Of a stretch of DNA of 64,000 bases, positions 63,230 to 64,000 are shown piece by piece. A program made the position numbers and the translations under genes. This DNA comes from Tellurirhabdus bombi (GTDB lineage: Bacteria; Bacteroidota; Bacteroidia; Cytophagales; Spirosomataceae): positions 1,104,501-1,168,500 of the forward strand of contig NZ_CP090557.1 of NCBI RefSeq assembly GCF_021484805.1, written 5' to 3'. Within the stretch, counting starts at the first letter, position 1. Every line of letters starts with the position of its first letter. The notes beneath the pieces were generated by a model that did no database searches, was not told where the DNA came from, and worked only from the letters and a program-made list of their open reading frames with translations.

Positions 63230-64000
63230 TTAGCGAACCAACTCCATCAAATCTTTATCATTTACCTCTTTCCGAATATCGGCCATGTCGAGGAAGCGGC
63301 TGTAGATCGTATCCAGGGCCGGTTTGTCGTACCGATAACCCAGCAATTCCAGGCGGTGCTTCAGCGCGTGGCGACCACTGCGGGCTGTCAGCACAATCAG
63401 TGATTTATCGACGCCTACGTCCTGCGGATTGATAATTTCGTAGTTTTCCGAATGCTTCAGGAAACCATCCTGGTGAATGCCAGACGAGTGCGCGAAGGCA
63501 TTACGGCCAACAATGGCTTTGTTCGCCTGTACGGGCATGTGCATCATTTCGGAGACAAGCTGGCTAACCGGGAACAACCGCTTCGGGTCCACGTTGGTAT
63601 ACAAACCCAAATCTTTGTGCACCTGCAACGCCATGACAATTTCCTCCAAAGATGTATTTCCGGCCCGTTCGCCAATGCCGTTGATCGTCACCTCGACCTG
63701 ACGCGCTCCGTTGAGCACGCCCGACAAGGTGTTGGCCGTGGCCAGACCCAGGTCGTTGTGGCAGTGAATCGAAATAATGGCTTTGTCTACGTTCGGAACG
63801 TGGTCGTAAATGTATTTGATTTTGTCGCCGTACTGCTGCGGTAAGCAATAACCGGTTGTGTCAGGAATATTGACCACGGTTGCTCCCGCCGCAATGACCG
63901 ATTCAACCAGCCGAGCTAGAAATTCGAGATCCGCGCGTCCGGCATCTTCGGCGTAAAATTCGACATCATCAATCAGATTCCGGGCGTATTTTGTGGCGGC
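63230..64000 (-). CDS. leuA: 2-isopropylmalate synthase, C-terminal part (cut by window edge)
   Basis: LeuA condenses acetyl-CoA with 2-oxoisovalerate in leucine synthesis. The right edge of the window removes the N-terminal part. Visible are EDAGRADLEFLARLVESVIA, VVNIPDTTGYCLP, the metal-binding HCHNDLGLATANTL, GIGERAGNTSLEEIVMALQV and HSSGIHQDGFLKHSENYEI. The frame ends soon after the catalytic subdomain (ending KDLMELVR), so the C-terminal leucine-sensing LeuA dimer domain is absent, as in short-form enzymes. The neighbouring homocitrate-synthase family is an alternative, but the motifs fit LeuA better. Confidence 0.87.
   Translation of the reverse strand, partial: AATKYARNLIDDVEFYAEDAGRADLEFLARLVESVIAAGATVVNIPDTTGYCLPQQYGDKIKYIYDHVPNVDKAIISIHCHNDLGLATANTLSGVLNGARQVEVTINGIGERAGNTSLEEIVMALQVHKDLGLYTNVDPKRLFPVSQLVSEMMHMPVQANKAIVGRNAFAHSSGIHQDGFLKHSENYEIINPQDVGVDKSLIVLTARSGRHALKHRLELLGYRYDKPALDTIYSRFLDMADIRKEVNDKDLMELVR

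Noticed and set aside
1-64000. CRISPR array, prophage, insertion sequence or rRNA operon
   Set aside because: No regularly spaced direct repeats, integrase or transposase motifs, or rRNA sequence were seen; the window looks like ordinary chromosome.

Overview
This is a chromosomal window from a member of the Bacteroidota, most likely Cytophagales of the Spirosoma/Larkinella type. The evidence is the type IX secretion hardware and cargo (a PorU2-like C25 peptidase and a protein with a C-terminal sorting domain), a CarboxypepD_reg-plus-TonB receptor, a RemB/Wzi-like barrel, DUF2807 and PspC proteins, CruF, promoters of the TTG-N19..23-TAnnTTTG type, and starts without Shine-Dalgarno sequences. 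The species is an inference. No rRNA, phage, insertion sequence or CRISPR array is visible; one tRNA (His, GTG) is present.

Layout. 1-3.8 kb (minus): argH (cut by the left edge), a sterol-desaturase-type hydroxylase and proBA. 4.0-6.5 kb: guanine deaminase, thiamine pyrophosphokinase and a GT-C type membrane protein. 6.5-9.9 kb: PorU2-like peptidase. 10-14 kb: a PadR regulator in an operon with a PspC/DUF2807 membrane protein and a second DUF2807 protein. 14-24.8 kb: outer-membrane proteins (DUF6089 type, TonB receptor, RemB/Wzi type) with manC, upp, gmhA and two methyltransferases. 24.8-31.4 kb: a di-haem cytochrome, comM, an M28 peptidase and oligopeptidase B. 31.4-36.7 kb: a fused trehalose-phosphate synthase/phosphatase divergent from a cytoplasmic-type trehalase, then a xylulokinase-type kinase. 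36.8-42.2 kb: an NTF2-like secreted protein, an enoyl-CoA hydratase homologue, a T9SS cargo protein, accD, an AlkD-type repair protein and a polysaccharide deacetylase. 42.6-49.8 kb: a surface-glycan cluster (small lipoprotein, three GT2 enzymes, a CDP-paratose-epimerase-like SDR, a GT39-like membrane protein and a cytoplasmic five-bladed-propeller glycosidase homologue). 49.8-57.8 kb: a small membrane protein, YheT hydrolase, 2-hydroxyacid dehydrogenase, a MerR/B12 regulator with CruF, tRNA-His, sodA, tadA, msrB, dacB and a small secreted protein. 57.9-64 kb: a minus-strand run lipB - hypothetical - exonuclease homologue - rnr, then yraN, a hypothetical protein, and leuA cut by the right edge.

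Two regulatory stories stand out. First, a 21-bp operator-like element upstream of padR recurs in inverted orientation, with 19 of 21 positions identical, 47 kb away upstream of a small secreted-protein gene. Both copies precede the same -7 box, TACCTTTG. This suggests a PadR regulon linking the PspC/DUF2807 envelope operon to a secreted product. Second, the MerR-type regulator keeps the W-x9-EH and ExH residues of CarH/LitR cobalamin photoreceptors, lies beside the carotenoid gene cruF, and has a 10-10-10 dyad over its own promoter. This points to light-controlled carotenoid synthesis. Other points worth checking are an exonuclease homologue that has lost two catalytic acidic residues, an SDR epimerase with Phe at the catalytic Tyr position, and a large Ala/Gln/Val-rich insertion in the TonB receptor.
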